Below, piece by piece: positions 6,729 to 13,421 of a stretch of DNA of 38,935 bases. The stretch's first letter is position 1; every line of letters begins with the position of its first letter. The translations under genes and the position numbers were made by a program. The notes beneath the pieces are model-generated. The model worked only from the letters and a program-made list of their open reading frames with translations, had not been told where the DNA came from and ran no database searches. Source of the DNA: a virus; IMG/VR virus record IMGVR_UViG_3300025641_000021, positions 1 to 38,935 of that record; one strand, 5' to 3'.

Positions 6729-6989
6729 ATGGCAGGCTTTATTTCCGGTTCAGATAAAGATAGTTTAATGAGGGCTAGTTATTATCAAATAACGCGCAAC
6801 TTTACTAAAACAGTAAATCGATTCATCGCGTTCAAAGATACTGATCGTATAGTTGAAATTCCACATGGTATTAAACAAAGAAGTAAATTCATAGATTTAA
6901 TGATTAAATATTTCGAATCTTTGGAAGAATACGAGAAGTGTACAAAATTGATGAAGTTAAAAGAACTTGTCATCATGGCAGGGGATTAA
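6729..6989 (+). CDS. YFE/YEKC-family small protein, paralogue 3
   Basis: An 86-residue basic protein. Residues about 54-84 (DLMIKYFESLEEYEKCTKLM) match the C-terminal module of the proteins at 4515 and 6165. The N-terminal half is basic (RNFTKTVNRF, IKQRSKF) where paralogue 1 is acidic. Function unknown. It starts a short unit with PhoH, whose ATG follows the stop by 19 nt. Confidence 0.65.
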   Translation: MAGFISGSDKDSLMRASYYQITRNFTKTVNRFIAFKDTDRIVEIPHGIKQRSKFIDLMIKYFESLEEYEKCTKLMKLKELVIMAGD

Positions 6990-7008
6990 TATAAAAATAA
7001 ATTATTAC

Positions 7009-7716
7009 ATGAGCGATAAACGTGAAAGACAATCAAGACAAAGTAAAGGTGGAACAATTGAATCCGGCTTGAAAAGAGTTCAACTTAGACAATCACAACA
7101 AAAATATGTAAAACAAATAGAGGAAAACGATATAACGTTTTGTTACGGACCAGCAGGTACCTCAAAAACATTCACAGCATGTTACGTAGCACTTAAATTA
7201 TTACAAGAGAAAAAAGTCAAAGAGATTATTCTTTGCAAACCTATACAAGAAGCTGGTGAAAAATTAGGATTTTTGCCAGGTACAAAAGAAGAAAAGATTG
7301 ATCCTTACATGAATTCGTATATTTCAAATATTACGAAGATTGTTGGAGGACAACAAGCTAAATATTTATTTGATAGCAACACAATTAGATTCGAGCCATT
7401 GGCATATATGAGAGGTGATACTTTCGACGACGCATTAATGGTATTAGATGAGGCACAAAATGCAACCTTTAAACAATTAATGTTATTTGTAACTAGAATG
7501 GGTAAGTCTAGTAAAGTTGTTGTTACTGGTGATGTTAGTCAACACGATATCGCTAGACAACATGTTGGATTACCAGGATTTATAGAACTTATGAAAGGTA
7601 TTAAGGGCATTGGTGTACACGTATTCAATAACACTGATATAGTTAGGGCTAAAATCCTCCAAGAAGTTGTAGAGAAGTACGATAATTGGAAAGCTAACAA
7701 CGAGAATAAATTCTAG
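7009..7716 (+). CDS. phoH: PhoH-like P-loop ATPase
   Basis: The ATG at 7009 is preferred to an in-frame one at 6967, which overlaps the upstream gene and adds a non-conserved leader. The 235-residue product has Walker A G47-PAGTSKT-54, Walker B VLDEAQN, and the PhoH-typical RGDTFDDA and VTGD segments, so the P-loop core is complete. Family knowledge: PhoH proteins are cytosolic ATPases related to RNA helicases, often linked to phosphate starvation or RNA metabolism, and are common in marine phages; the exact role is unsettled. The basic first 30 residues (many R/K/Q) may bind RNA. RNase HII follows. Confidence 0.92.
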   Translation: MSDKRERQSRQSKGGTIESGLKRVQLRQSQQKYVKQIEENDITFCYGPAGTSKTFTACYVALKLLQEKKVKEIILCKPIQEAGEKLGFLPGTKEEKIDPYMNSYISNITKIVGGQQAKYLFDSNTIRFEPLAYMRGDTFDDALMVLDEAQNATFKQLMLFVTRMGKSSKVVVTGDVSQHDIARQHVGLPGFIELMKGIKGIGVHVFNNTDIVRAKILQEVVEKYDNWKANNENKF

Positions 7717-7726
7717 AAACAATTTG

Positions 7727-7767
7727 ACTGATCCACGTATAAGTATAAACATTATATATGGATCAGT
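7727..7767 (+). promoter_or_regulatory. Start-codon-sequestering inverted repeat with late-like box in its loop
   Basis: ACTGATCCA (7727-7735) is perfectly complementary to TGGATCAGT (7759-7767), which includes the TG of the RNase HII start codon and codons 2-3. TATAAACA (7744-7751) lies in the loop; transcription from it would begin after the 5' arm and leave the start codon free. Read-through RNA from PhoH would fold and hide it. T4 lysozyme and some other late genes use this arrangement. Confidence 0.5.
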
Positions 7768-8390
7768 ATCAAATTTTATTAAAACACAGTCACACTGGCG
7801 ATGAAGCGATCATTGAGATTGGATTAGACGAAGCAGGTCGTGGCGCATTAGCAGGTCCAGTAACTGTCGCGGCATGTATAATGCCATATGGATTTCAACA
7901 TGAACTTATTAAAGACTCTAAACTATTGAGTGAACCACTGCGAGCAGCAGCTAGACAATTGGTATTAGATAATTGCTTAGCTTATTCAGTGGTTCATATT
8001 CCTGTTGAAGAAATAGAATCCACAAACATTCTTAAAGCAACACTTAACGGCATGAGGGCGTGTTTAGAAGAAGTTAAAAAAAATCATGACTTTGATTTTA
8101 TCCTCGTAGACGGCGATCAATTCCATGGATATGACGGTATACCATTTGAAACTGTAGTTGGAGGAGATAATATGTATGTTAGTATTGCAGCCGCATCTAT
8201 TCTAGCTAAAACCGAGCGAGATCGTTTAATGAAAGACTTAAGCGTAGATTATATGTCATACGGATGGGGATCAAATAAAGGATATGGTACTAAACAACAT
8301 AGAGATGCCATCGTAAGCGAAGGATCAACACCTCATCATAGACAATCATTCATTAGTCACATGTTGACTAAAACAAACACATTATTTTGA
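7758..8390 (+). CDS. rnhB: Ribonuclease HII
   Basis: A 210-residue protein with the RNase HII signature G22-L-D-E-A-G-R-G (catalytic D24, E25), a VDGD segment (D118), and the IAAASILAKTERD helix ending at D155, so all four acidic residues are present. The C-terminal GSNKGYGTKQH and HRQSF segments are also typical. Expected role: cleavage of RNA in RNA-DNA hybrids, including primer removal and single ribonucleotides. T4 uses an unrelated RNase H (Rnh), so a type-2 enzyme in a T4-like phage is a functional substitution. The start codon is caught in the inverted repeat described at 7727. The stop overlaps the next gene. Confidence 0.95.
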   Translation: MDQYQILLKHSHTGDEAIIEIGLDEAGRGALAGPVTVAACIMPYGFQHELIKDSKLLSEPLRAAARQLVLDNCLAYSVVHIPVEEIESTNILKATLNGMRACLEEVKKNHDFDFILVDGDQFHGYDGIPFETVVGGDNMYVSIAAASILAKTERDRLMKDLSVDYMSYGWGSNKGYGTKQHRDAIVSEGSTPHHRQSFISHMLTKTNTLF

Positions 8391-8731
8391 GAGGACTTTT
8401 AACAGGCATGTTATTATTTTTAGCAGGACAAACTATGATTTGGTTTCAAACTAATGGCCAGTTTATATCACCGTGGATAAAAAAGAATCCTATTTTTGTT
8501 TCTATTTTAGGCGGAACTATTATAAGCTATATGTTTATTAGAGCTACTGCTTTAATAGCTGGTTATTATGATGGAGCCATTTGGCCAGGTAGATTTATTG
8601 GATTTTCAATGGGTATCACTTCTTTTGCATTCCTAACTTGGTATTTTATGGGAGAAGGTATTAATACTAAAACATTGGTTTCATTAGGTTTAGCTACTTG
8701 TTTAATCTGCGTGCAATTATTTTGGAAATGA
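8387..8731 (+). CDS. Small membrane protein, four predicted TM segments
   Basis: 114 residues if started at TTG 8387, which overlaps the RNase HII stop as TTGA; ATG 8408 is an alternative that shortens it to 107. I lean to the TTG because it supplies a charged residue before the first hydrophobic stretch (MRGLLTGMLLFLAGQT). Hydrophobic segments lie at about 3-18, 38-60, 70-88 and 95-112. The GQTMIWFQTNGQF stretch after helix 1 looks like a conserved phage membrane protein of unknown function. The end overlaps the next gene as ATGA. Confidence 0.65.
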   Translation: MRGLLTGMLLFLAGQTMIWFQTNGQFISPWIKKNPIFVSILGGTIISYMFIRATALIAGYYDGAIWPGRFIGFSMGITSFAFLTWYFMGEGINTKTLVSLGLATCLICVQLFWK

Positions 8732-8982
8732 AAAAATTAAATTTACCTTGGTTAGAAAACGATAAACCAACTAATGTTGTTGTCTATAGAAAAACAAAAA
8801 CTAGTAAGAAATACTACATGATAGTTACTAATATACATTTGGATGTTATTAATAATCTTAGAGCAACTAAACCTATAATCCCACACAAATATGAAATTGT
8901 AGAGATGGGCATAGGGCATAGTTTTATAGAATCTTATGCTAAGACTTATAAGATAACTAATCCAGAAATAATTACAAAATAA
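8728..8982 (+). CDS. Hypothetical basic protein, 84 aa
   Basis: Starts with the ATG at 8728 in an ATGA overlap with the membrane-protein gene, rather than at an upstream in-frame start inside that gene. The 84-residue basic protein has alternating strand-like segments (VVVYRK, YYMIVTNIHL, KYEIVEMGIG) and no recognised motif. It is the last gene before repeated module copy 2. Confidence 0.6.
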   Translation: MKKLNLPWLENDKPTNVVVYRKTKTSKKYYMIVTNIHLDVINNLRATKPIIPHKYEIVEMGIGHSFIESYAKTYKITNPEIITK

Positions 8983-8993
8983 ATTACCTCAGA

Positions 8994-9038
8994 TTTTTTT
9001 ATGTCAATAATTTGTGGTATATTAGTAGTATAATTAAA
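8994..9038 (+). promoter_or_regulatory. Repeated promoter-like module, copy 2
   Basis: T-run, ATGTCAATAATTTGTGG, TATATTAGTAG, TATAAT (9029-9034), TTAAA. It matches copy 3 base for base through TATAATTAAA. Unlike copies 1 and 3 there is no terminator stem before it, although CAGATTTTTTT is kept. TATAAT is 10 nt from the ATG at 9045, so the leader would be only a few bases. Confidence 0.65.
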
Positions 9039-9044
9039 GGAAGA

Positions 9045-9269
9045 ATGATAAGAAAGAAACTACACAAACATCAAGGAAATCCGATAGTCATTGATTTGAC
9101 AGGTCCCGAAGGAAACGCATTTATGTTACTTGCATACGCTAAATCATTTTCAAAAGATCTTGGAAAAGATTACACAGAAATATACAAGCAAATGACAAGT
9201 GGAGATTACGAAAATTTAATTAAAGTCTTTGACGATTCATTTGGAGACTTTGTAATACTAGAAAGATAA
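9045..9269 (+). CDS. Hypothetical phage protein, 74 aa
   Basis: The ATG at 9045 is chosen; the longer frame from 9012 runs through the repeated promoter module. The 74-residue product has a pattern I associate with a conserved T4-like phage protein of unknown function (IDLTGPEGNAFMLLAYAKSF, then SGDYENLIKVFDDSFGDFV). It looks like a small alpha/beta protein without membrane segments. It has one of the few purine-rich stretches close to a start (AAAGGAAGA), although the spacing is too short for a normal Shine-Dalgarno. The next gene begins 1 nt after the stop. Confidence 0.7.
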   Translation: MIRKKLHKHQGNPIVIDLTGPEGNAFMLLAYAKSFSKDLGKDYTEIYKQMTSGDYENLIKVFDDSFGDFVILER

Positions 9270-9270
9270 T

Positions 9271-9492
9271 ATGAAAAGATCAATTAATATAATTAGCACT
9301 TGGATTGGTGCACTCATAGCTGTAGCGCTTATAGCTGTTTTTATGGCATTACCAACACAATGGCTATGGAACACTTGTTTAGTTCCAGCTATTGATGGTG
9401 TTAATCCCATAGGTTTTTGGCAAGCACTAGGTTTGAATGTACTAGCTTCTATTTTATTTAAGAATTCACAAATTAAAAAAACAGAATCATAA
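9271..9492 (+). CDS. Small membrane protein, two TM segments
   Basis: A 73-residue protein with hydrophobic segments at about 7-28 and 47-63, a tryptophan-rich loop (TQWLWNTCLVPAIDGVNPIGFWQALG), a basic N-terminus and a Lys-rich tail. The FWQALGLNVLASILFK block is typical of a short membrane protein common in T4-like phages, with no known function. It is in an operon with the nucleotidase, 1 nt apart on each side. Confidence 0.7.
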   Translation: MKRSINIISTWIGALIAVALIAVFMALPTQWLWNTCLVPAIDGVNPIGFWQALGLNVLASILFKNSQIKKTES

Positions 9493-9493
9493 T

Positions 9494-9946
9494 ATGGGGA
9501 AAAAGATAATGTATCTAGATATGGACGGCGTCTTAGTTGATATTTTTAAAGCATGTTCAGATAAGTATGGAAAAGATTCTATCACTAAAATAGGTGATTT
9601 ATTAGATGAGGATCCACAATTATTCTATGAAGCAGAGCCTATTCCGGGTGCCATAGAAGCTTTTAATAAATTAGTTGAGGTATTTGATGTATACTTACTA
9701 ACAAGTGCACCTTGGAAAAGTATGGGTTCTACTGAAGCTAAACAACGATGGGTTATGGAATATTTAGGAGACTCAGCAAAAAAACGAGTAATCGTAAGTC
9801 ATAATAAAAACTTAATGATAGGAGATTATTTGATCGATGATAGAACTGCTAATGGAGCCGGCGAATTTAAGGGAGAACTAATTCAGTTTGGAACTGAAAG
9901 GTATCCAAATTGGAAAGAGGTTCTTAAATATTTAAATGTAGAGTAA
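9494..9946 (+). CDS. 5'(3')-deoxyribonucleotidase-like HAD phosphatase
   Basis: A 150-residue HAD protein with D9-M-D-G (nucleophile D9, acid D11), a middle TSAPW motif, basic KKRVIVSHNKN and a late IDDR motif. This matches the NT5C family of 5'(3')-deoxyribonucleotidases, which dephosphorylate deoxynucleoside monophosphates. In a phage it could adjust dNMP pools or process host-derived nucleotides, in line with the dCMP deaminase at 21364. It is flanked by the small membrane protein and a 75-aa unknown in one operon started from module copy 2. Confidence 0.82.
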   Translation: MGKKIMYLDMDGVLVDIFKACSDKYGKDSITKIGDLLDEDPQLFYEAEPIPGAIEAFNKLVEVFDVYLLTSAPWKSMGSTEAKQRWVMEYLGDSAKKRVIVSHNKNLMIGDYLIDDRTANGAGEFKGELIQFGTERYPNWKEVLKYLNVE

Positions 9947-9947
9947 T

Positions 9948-10175
9948 ATGGAATGTGATATATCTAGAGTTTTTGAAATTCATAAAAAAGCCAATAAAGT
10001 AATTAGCTCATGTCAAAATGAAATTCATTTAAAGGGAGCATACGCGTATTGTGAAAATGTAAAAAATTACATGTCTTTCATTAATACTCAAACTACAGAA
10101 GAAACAGAACTTATCAATTCTATTCTTTTTAATATAGAAAAAAGCTTAAATGTTAAAAAAGCTACAATAAAATAA
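9948..10175 (+). CDS. Hypothetical helical protein, 75 aa
   Basis: Not recognised. 75 residues, mostly helical by composition, with three Cys in the first half and a Lys-rich end. The ATG follows the nucleotidase stop by 1 nt. It is the last gene before the terminator at 10196. Confidence 0.55.
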   Translation: MECDISRVFEIHKKANKVISSCQNEIHLKGAYAYCENVKNYMSFINTQTTEETELINSILFNIEKSLNVKKATIK

Positions 10176-10195
10176 ACAACAAACAATGCTTTATA

Positions 10196-10241
10196 AAATC
10201 CCAGTAAAATTGTTCGTAACTTTTTTAGCTGGGATTTTTTT
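10196..10241 (+). terminator. Rho-independent terminator
   Basis: A perfect nine-base stem (10196-10204 with 10229-10237), 24-nt loop and T-run to 10241, fused to promoter module copy 3 in the same way as at 4215. Confidence 0.88.
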
Positions 10242-10280
10242 ATGTCAATAATTTGTGGTATATTAGTAGTATAATTAAAA
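10235..10280 (+). promoter_or_regulatory. Repeated promoter-like module, copy 3
   Basis: T-run, ATGTCAATAATTTGTGG, TATATTAGTAG, TATAAT (10270-10275), TTAAAA. The ATG at 10290 is 14 nt after TATAAT. The stretch after the module (GTTAAACATATGACA) also resembles that after copy 1 (CGTTAAAGATATGACA). Confidence 0.7.
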
Positions 10281-10289
10281 GTTAAACAT

Positions 10290-10700
10290 ATGACAGATTT
10301 CAAATTTAATGCAGCCGATGTGAAAGCCAACGGCGTTGGTGGTAGCGGTTACCAAGCAGTTTTAAAGTATCGTGGCGATGTTCGCTCTATTGTAGACGAA
10401 GTAGTCAATACAATTGGTCGAGATAAGCTCTATGAACTTGCAGTAGCTTCGGGTGATAAACACGATGATTTTCACGCCGGTTCTAGATTTAATTCTAATG
10501 AAGACCTAACTTATAGATTAGTTACTTCTCTAGCGGGTTATATTTGGCCTAAGTTTAAAAATGATCTATTGACAGAAATGTATGTAGGTGGTCTTTTTGC
10601 TAGACTAAGTTATGACGAGAAACAGATTTTAGTGGTAGATGCTGCCCGCGATTGTGCAGGTGCAGATCATTGGTATACATTTGAAAAAGATTGGGGGTAA
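10290..10700 (+). CDS. Hypothetical protein, 136 aa
   Basis: Not recognised. A 136-residue soluble protein with a glycine-rich start (NGVGGSGYQAVLKY), an amphipathic helix (VRSIVDEVVNTIGRDKLYELAV) and a helical C-terminal half with YDEKQILVVDAARDCAG. It is the first gene behind module copy 3, so probably expressed with early or middle genes. The stop codon overlaps the next ATG (TAATG). Confidence 0.65.
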   Translation: MTDFKFNAADVKANGVGGSGYQAVLKYRGDVRSIVDEVVNTIGRDKLYELAVASGDKHDDFHAGSRFNSNEDLTYRLVTSLAGYIWPKFKNDLLTEMYVGGLFARLSYDEKQILVVDAARDCAGADHWYTFEKDWG

Positions 10701-10921
10701 TGATGGACATGGATCAAAGATTTGATAGAATAGACAATGCACCATACGTGGTCTTTCTTGATGATAAATCAATTCACACTGTAGAAGATATTCAATTGTA
10801 TGACAATATGATTTTGATATTAACGGAATCTGGCTATCTTTTTAACGACATGGATGTATTTACTGTTGAAGAAATGGTAGATGTGGAAGAAAAAGTAGAA
10901 GAATTAATTAAAAACAGTTAA
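10700..10921 (+). CDS. Hypothetical acidic protein, 73 aa
   Basis: Starts at the ATG overlapping the upstream stop (TAATG). An upstream TTG in frame is possible but unneeded. 73 residues, strongly acidic, with a predicted beta segment (PYVVFLDDKSIHTVEDI) and a Glu/Val-rich C-terminal helix (VEEMVDVEEKVEELI). No recognised family. Confidence 0.6.
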   Translation: MMDMDQRFDRIDNAPYVVFLDDKSIHTVEDIQLYDNMILILTESGYLFNDMDVFTVEEMVDVEEKVEELIKNS

Positions 10922-10922
10922 G

Positions 10923-11093
10923 ATGGAATTAAAGAAAAAGATTAAATCAAAAATATTAACATATCTATTTAATGATTGGGTTAAAACCGAAGAAGATATC
11001 GAAACTCTTCAATTAACTAAAATGATGATTGAGAATAGAGCTAACACTATTTGTCCACCTAAACCAACTATCGGGTTTAGATCACGCTTATGA
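10923..11093 (+). CDS. Small basic protein, 56 aa
   Basis: A short frame of 56 codons with ATG 1 nt after the preceding stop, ending in an ATGA overlap with the RNA ligase gene. Basic at both ends (MELKKKIKSK, GFRSRL) with a helical middle. The position and overlap make it a credible gene. Function unknown. Confidence 0.55.
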   Translation: MELKKKIKSKILTYLFNDWVKTEEDIETLQLTKMMIENRANTICPPKPTIGFRSRL

Positions 11094-12202
11094 AAATAAC
11101 TAAAGATATATTAGAGAGATATGTTGCGGAAGGTTGGTTGATCTCACAAAGGCACCCGACTTTACCTTTAACTATTTATAACTATTCTCAAGCAACTCAA
11201 TATGAGGCTAAATGGGATGAGGTTACTCTTTCATGTCGCGGGGTTATTACTGATGATGAAACTGGAGAAGTGATCATTAAACCATTCTCAAAGTTTTTCA
11301 ATTATGAAGAGGTGCCTAACGAAGTGCCCTGGGAATCTTCAGAATATGTGTATGTTCAAGATAAAATGGACGGATCTTTAGGAATCTTGTTTAATTACAA
11401 GAATCAGTGGATCATGTCTACTCGTGGATCATTCATGTCTGAGCAGGCGATTAGAGGACTTGAAATCTTGAAAGAGAAATATATCCTTGATACATTTGAA
11501 CCTTCGGTAGCTTACATTTGTGAGATCATTTATCCTGAAAATAGAATCGTAGTTGACTATGGATCTAAAAAGAAAATAGTATTCTTAGGAGTTGTACTTA
11601 ATCGCTCTTGGAATTGGAATGCAGGAGGAGATGATGAGTTGCATTGGACTACCGCATGTACATATTTTAAAATGAGCGGAATTAAAAAGTCTGACATCGT
11701 TAAAACTGAACAGGTATTTAATGGACTTGGACCAGATATGTACAACTTGTTAAAGTCTAAGAACACTGATAACTCCGAAGGATTTGTTTTACGATTCCAT
11801 CCTTCTAACACACGTGTGAAGATTAAGTTTGCAGACTATGTAAAATTACATCGCGTCTTGACCAATTGTTCTTCTTACGATATTTGGGAGAACTTGAAAG
11901 AGTTTGACAAGTTACCTGAAGATGTGTTGCAAGATGTACCTGACGAGTTCTATGATTGGGTTCATGGAGTTGAATGGAAACTTAGAAAGAGTTTCAATCA
12001 CATTGAACATTTGCACATGGCGCACCTTTCGTCTATAATTAGATATGGGCTTGATCGTAAAGAATTTGCGTTGAGAGTTCAAGAGCTAAATGATGTCAAT
12101 CACGGACTTATTTTTGCTATGTATAACAATAAACAAGATAAGGTAAAACAACTAATTTGGAAAATGATAAAACCAGAATACGAAAAACCATTTAAAAAAT
12201 GA
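11090..12202 (+). CDS. rnlA: RNA ligase, T4 Rnl1-like
   Basis: A 370-residue ATP-dependent ligase. Motif I is K92-x-D94-G95 (the lysine that becomes adenylated), preceded by the upstream SCRGVI element. Motif III/IIIa lies around AYICEIIYPENR (141-151), motif IV is E230-G-F-V-L and motif V is K244-I-K246, followed by the YVKLHR helix typical of Rnl1. Family knowledge: T4 Rnl1 with Pnkp repairs tRNAs cut by host anticodon nucleases; it joins 3'-OH and 5'-phosphate RNA ends. The kinase gene follows in an ATGA overlap and the 3'-phosphatase lies 740 nt further, completing an end-healing and sealing set. It was expressed probably from module copy 3. Confidence 0.92.
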   Translation: MKITKDILERYVAEGWLISQRHPTLPLTIYNYSQATQYEAKWDEVTLSCRGVITDDETGEVIIKPFSKFFNYEEVPNEVPWESSEYVYVQDKMDGSLGILFNYKNQWIMSTRGSFMSEQAIRGLEILKEKYILDTFEPSVAYICEIIYPENRIVVDYGSKKKIVFLGVVLNRSWNWNAGGDDELHWTTACTYFKMSGIKKSDIVKTEQVFNGLGPDMYNLLKSKNTDNSEGFVLRFHPSNTRVKIKFADYVKLHRVLTNCSSYDIWENLKEFDKLPEDVLQDVPDEFYDWVHGVEWKLRKSFNHIEHLHMAHLSSIIRYGLDRKEFALRVQELNDVNHGLIFAMYNNKQDKVKQLIWKMIKPEYEKPFKK

Positions 12203-12585
12203 AAGAGTTATATTTATTAAGAGGATTACCGGGGAGTGGCAAATCAACAATTGCAAAATCATTAGCAGGATGTCACGTAGAAGCAGATATGTATTTTATG
12301 AATGGCGGCAGGTATGAATTTGATGCATCTAAATTATCTGAAGCACATAATCTCTGTCAAAACAGAGCAGCTTCTTATATGCATACCAATTGGCCAAGGG
12401 TAGTAGTATCTAATACGTTTACACAAGAGTGGGAAATGGAATCATATTATGAACTTGCTAAAAAGTATGGCTATACAGTTTTCTCTTTAGTAGTAGAGAA
12501 TCGTCACGGAGGCGTTAATAAACACATGGTTCCTGATGAGATCATAGAAAAAATGGAAAATAGATTTACTATTAAATTAAAATAA
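12199..12585 (+). CDS. Polynucleotide 5'-kinase (T4 Pnkp kinase-like)
   Basis: A 128-residue P-loop kinase with Walker A G9-LPGSGKS-16, an EADMYF segment for substrate binding, and the VVSNTFTQEWEMESYYELAKKYGY stretch (residues about 68-91 region) shared by polynucleotide kinases and the N4BP2-like kinase domain. It lacks the C-terminal phosphatase domain of T4 Pnkp; that domain is encoded separately at 12943. Expected role: phosphorylation of 5'-OH ends of cut RNA before sealing by the ligase. It overlaps the ligase gene by 4 nt. Confidence 0.85.
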   Translation: MKELYLLRGLPGSGKSTIAKSLAGCHVEADMYFMNGGRYEFDASKLSEAHNLCQNRAASYMHTNWPRVVVSNTFTQEWEMESYYELAKKYGYTVFSLVVENRHGGVNKHMVPDEIIEKMENRFTIKLK

Positions 12586-12596
12586 TTAACTCCAGA

Positions 12597-12643
12597 TTTT
12601 TTTATGTCAATTTTTTTTGGTATATTAGTAGTATAATTAAAAA
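12597..12643 (+). promoter_or_regulatory. Repeated promoter-like module, copy 4 (divergent box)
   Basis: T-run, ATGTCAATTTTTTTTGG, TATATTAGTAG, TATAAT (12632-12637), TTAAAA. The upstream box is TTTTTTTGG rather than ATTTGTGG; the rest is unchanged. The ATG at 12653 is 15 nt downstream. No terminator stem precedes it. It splits the RNA-repair set, driving the small unknown and the 3'-phosphatase. Confidence 0.65.
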
Positions 12644-12652
12644 GATAAAAAC

Positions 12653-12946
12653 ATGATACAGTTTAAAGATTTAGTATTCCATTCAAACCGCACAGGTGGT
12701 ATTAACAGTCGAACGGACTTTGACAATGGATTTTCAATTAGCGTAATAGCAGGTCGTATGGCTTACAGTACGCCACGTGAAGATAAAAATAGCCCTGATG
12801 ACTTTAGTTCATTTGAGATAGCAGTATTTGCTCCCGATGGTGAGTTTACGCGTGAATTCTTTCCTAAAGATCATAATGATGATGTTTTGGGTTGGCAAAG
12901 TAGAAAAGATATTAATAGTATTATAGAAAAAATAAACAAGCAATGA
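12653..12946 (+). CDS. Hypothetical protein, 97 aa
   Basis: Not recognised. A 97-residue, probably beta-rich protein (FSISVIAGRMAYSTP, FSSFEIAVFAPDGEF) with no membrane segment. It lies between the RNA kinase and the RNA 3'-phosphatase, is the first gene behind module copy 4, and overlaps the phosphatase as ATGA. Position hints at a link to RNA repair, but nothing in the sequence shows it. Confidence 0.65.
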   Translation: MIQFKDLVFHSNRTGGINSRTDFDNGFSISVIAGRMAYSTPREDKNSPDDFSSFEIAVFAPDGEFTREFFPKDHNDDVLGWQSRKDINSIIEKINKQ

Positions 12947-13410
12947 AAAAAGTAATATTTGATTTAGACGGGACTTTGGCCCTCATCGACAAGAGGAGAG
13001 CTATCTCTACTAAAGACAACGGTAAAATGGATTGGGATAAATTCTTTGATCCTAAGAACATTGACCTTGACCAACCACATGATGCTGTAATTAAGATGGC
13101 TCAAATATTAGATGCAGCTGGACACATGATCGTTATTTTTAGTGGAAGATCTAAGGCTACTAAAGATGCTACTAAAGCTTGGTTAAAAAAGTTTGATGTA
13201 CCATGTGATGTATTGAAGATGAGACCAACTAGCAGCGACTTTAAGTTTATGCCCGATGATGATCTTAAGAAGAAATGGTTTAACGACTTATTTCCAACAC
13301 AAGATCATGTTGATGATATAGTTTGTGTATTTGATGACAGACAAAAGGTAGTTGATATGTGGAGAGATATGGGTTTAACTTGTATGCAAGTAGCACCTGG
13401 TAATTTTTAA
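12943..13410 (+). CDS. Polynucleotide 3'-phosphatase (T4 Pnkp phosphatase-like HAD)
   Basis: A 155-residue HAD protein: D7-L-D9-G-T motif I, S67-G-R motif II, basic KK around 110, and D131-D132-R motif IV. The ending (FDDRQKVVDMWRDMGLTC then QVAPGNF) closely follows the C-terminal phosphatase domain of T4 Pnkp (IDDRTQVVEMWRRIG... QVASGDF). Expected role: removal of 3'-phosphate or 2',3'-cyclic phosphate from cleaved RNA. In T4 it is fused behind the kinase; here it is free-standing with one gene and a promoter in between. Confidence 0.88.
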   Translation: MKKVIFDLDGTLALIDKRRAISTKDNGKMDWDKFFDPKNIDLDQPHDAVIKMAQILDAAGHMIVIFSGRSKATKDATKAWLKKFDVPCDVLKMRPTSSDFKFMPDDDLKKKWFNDLFPTQDHVDDIVCVFDDRQKVVDMWRDMGLTCMQVAPGNF

Positions 13411-13421
13411 ATTTATATAAT

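Noticed and set aside
9012-9044. Upstream extension of the 74-aa gene with a TTG start
   Set aside because: The added codons lie in the repeated promoter-like module, which is also present in front of three other genes without such an extension.
10186-10251. A 21-codon hydrophobic frame MLYKIPVKLFVTFLAGIFLCQ-like in the terminator region
   Set aside because: It lies across the terminator stem and T-run and into the promoter module; more simply explained by those elements.
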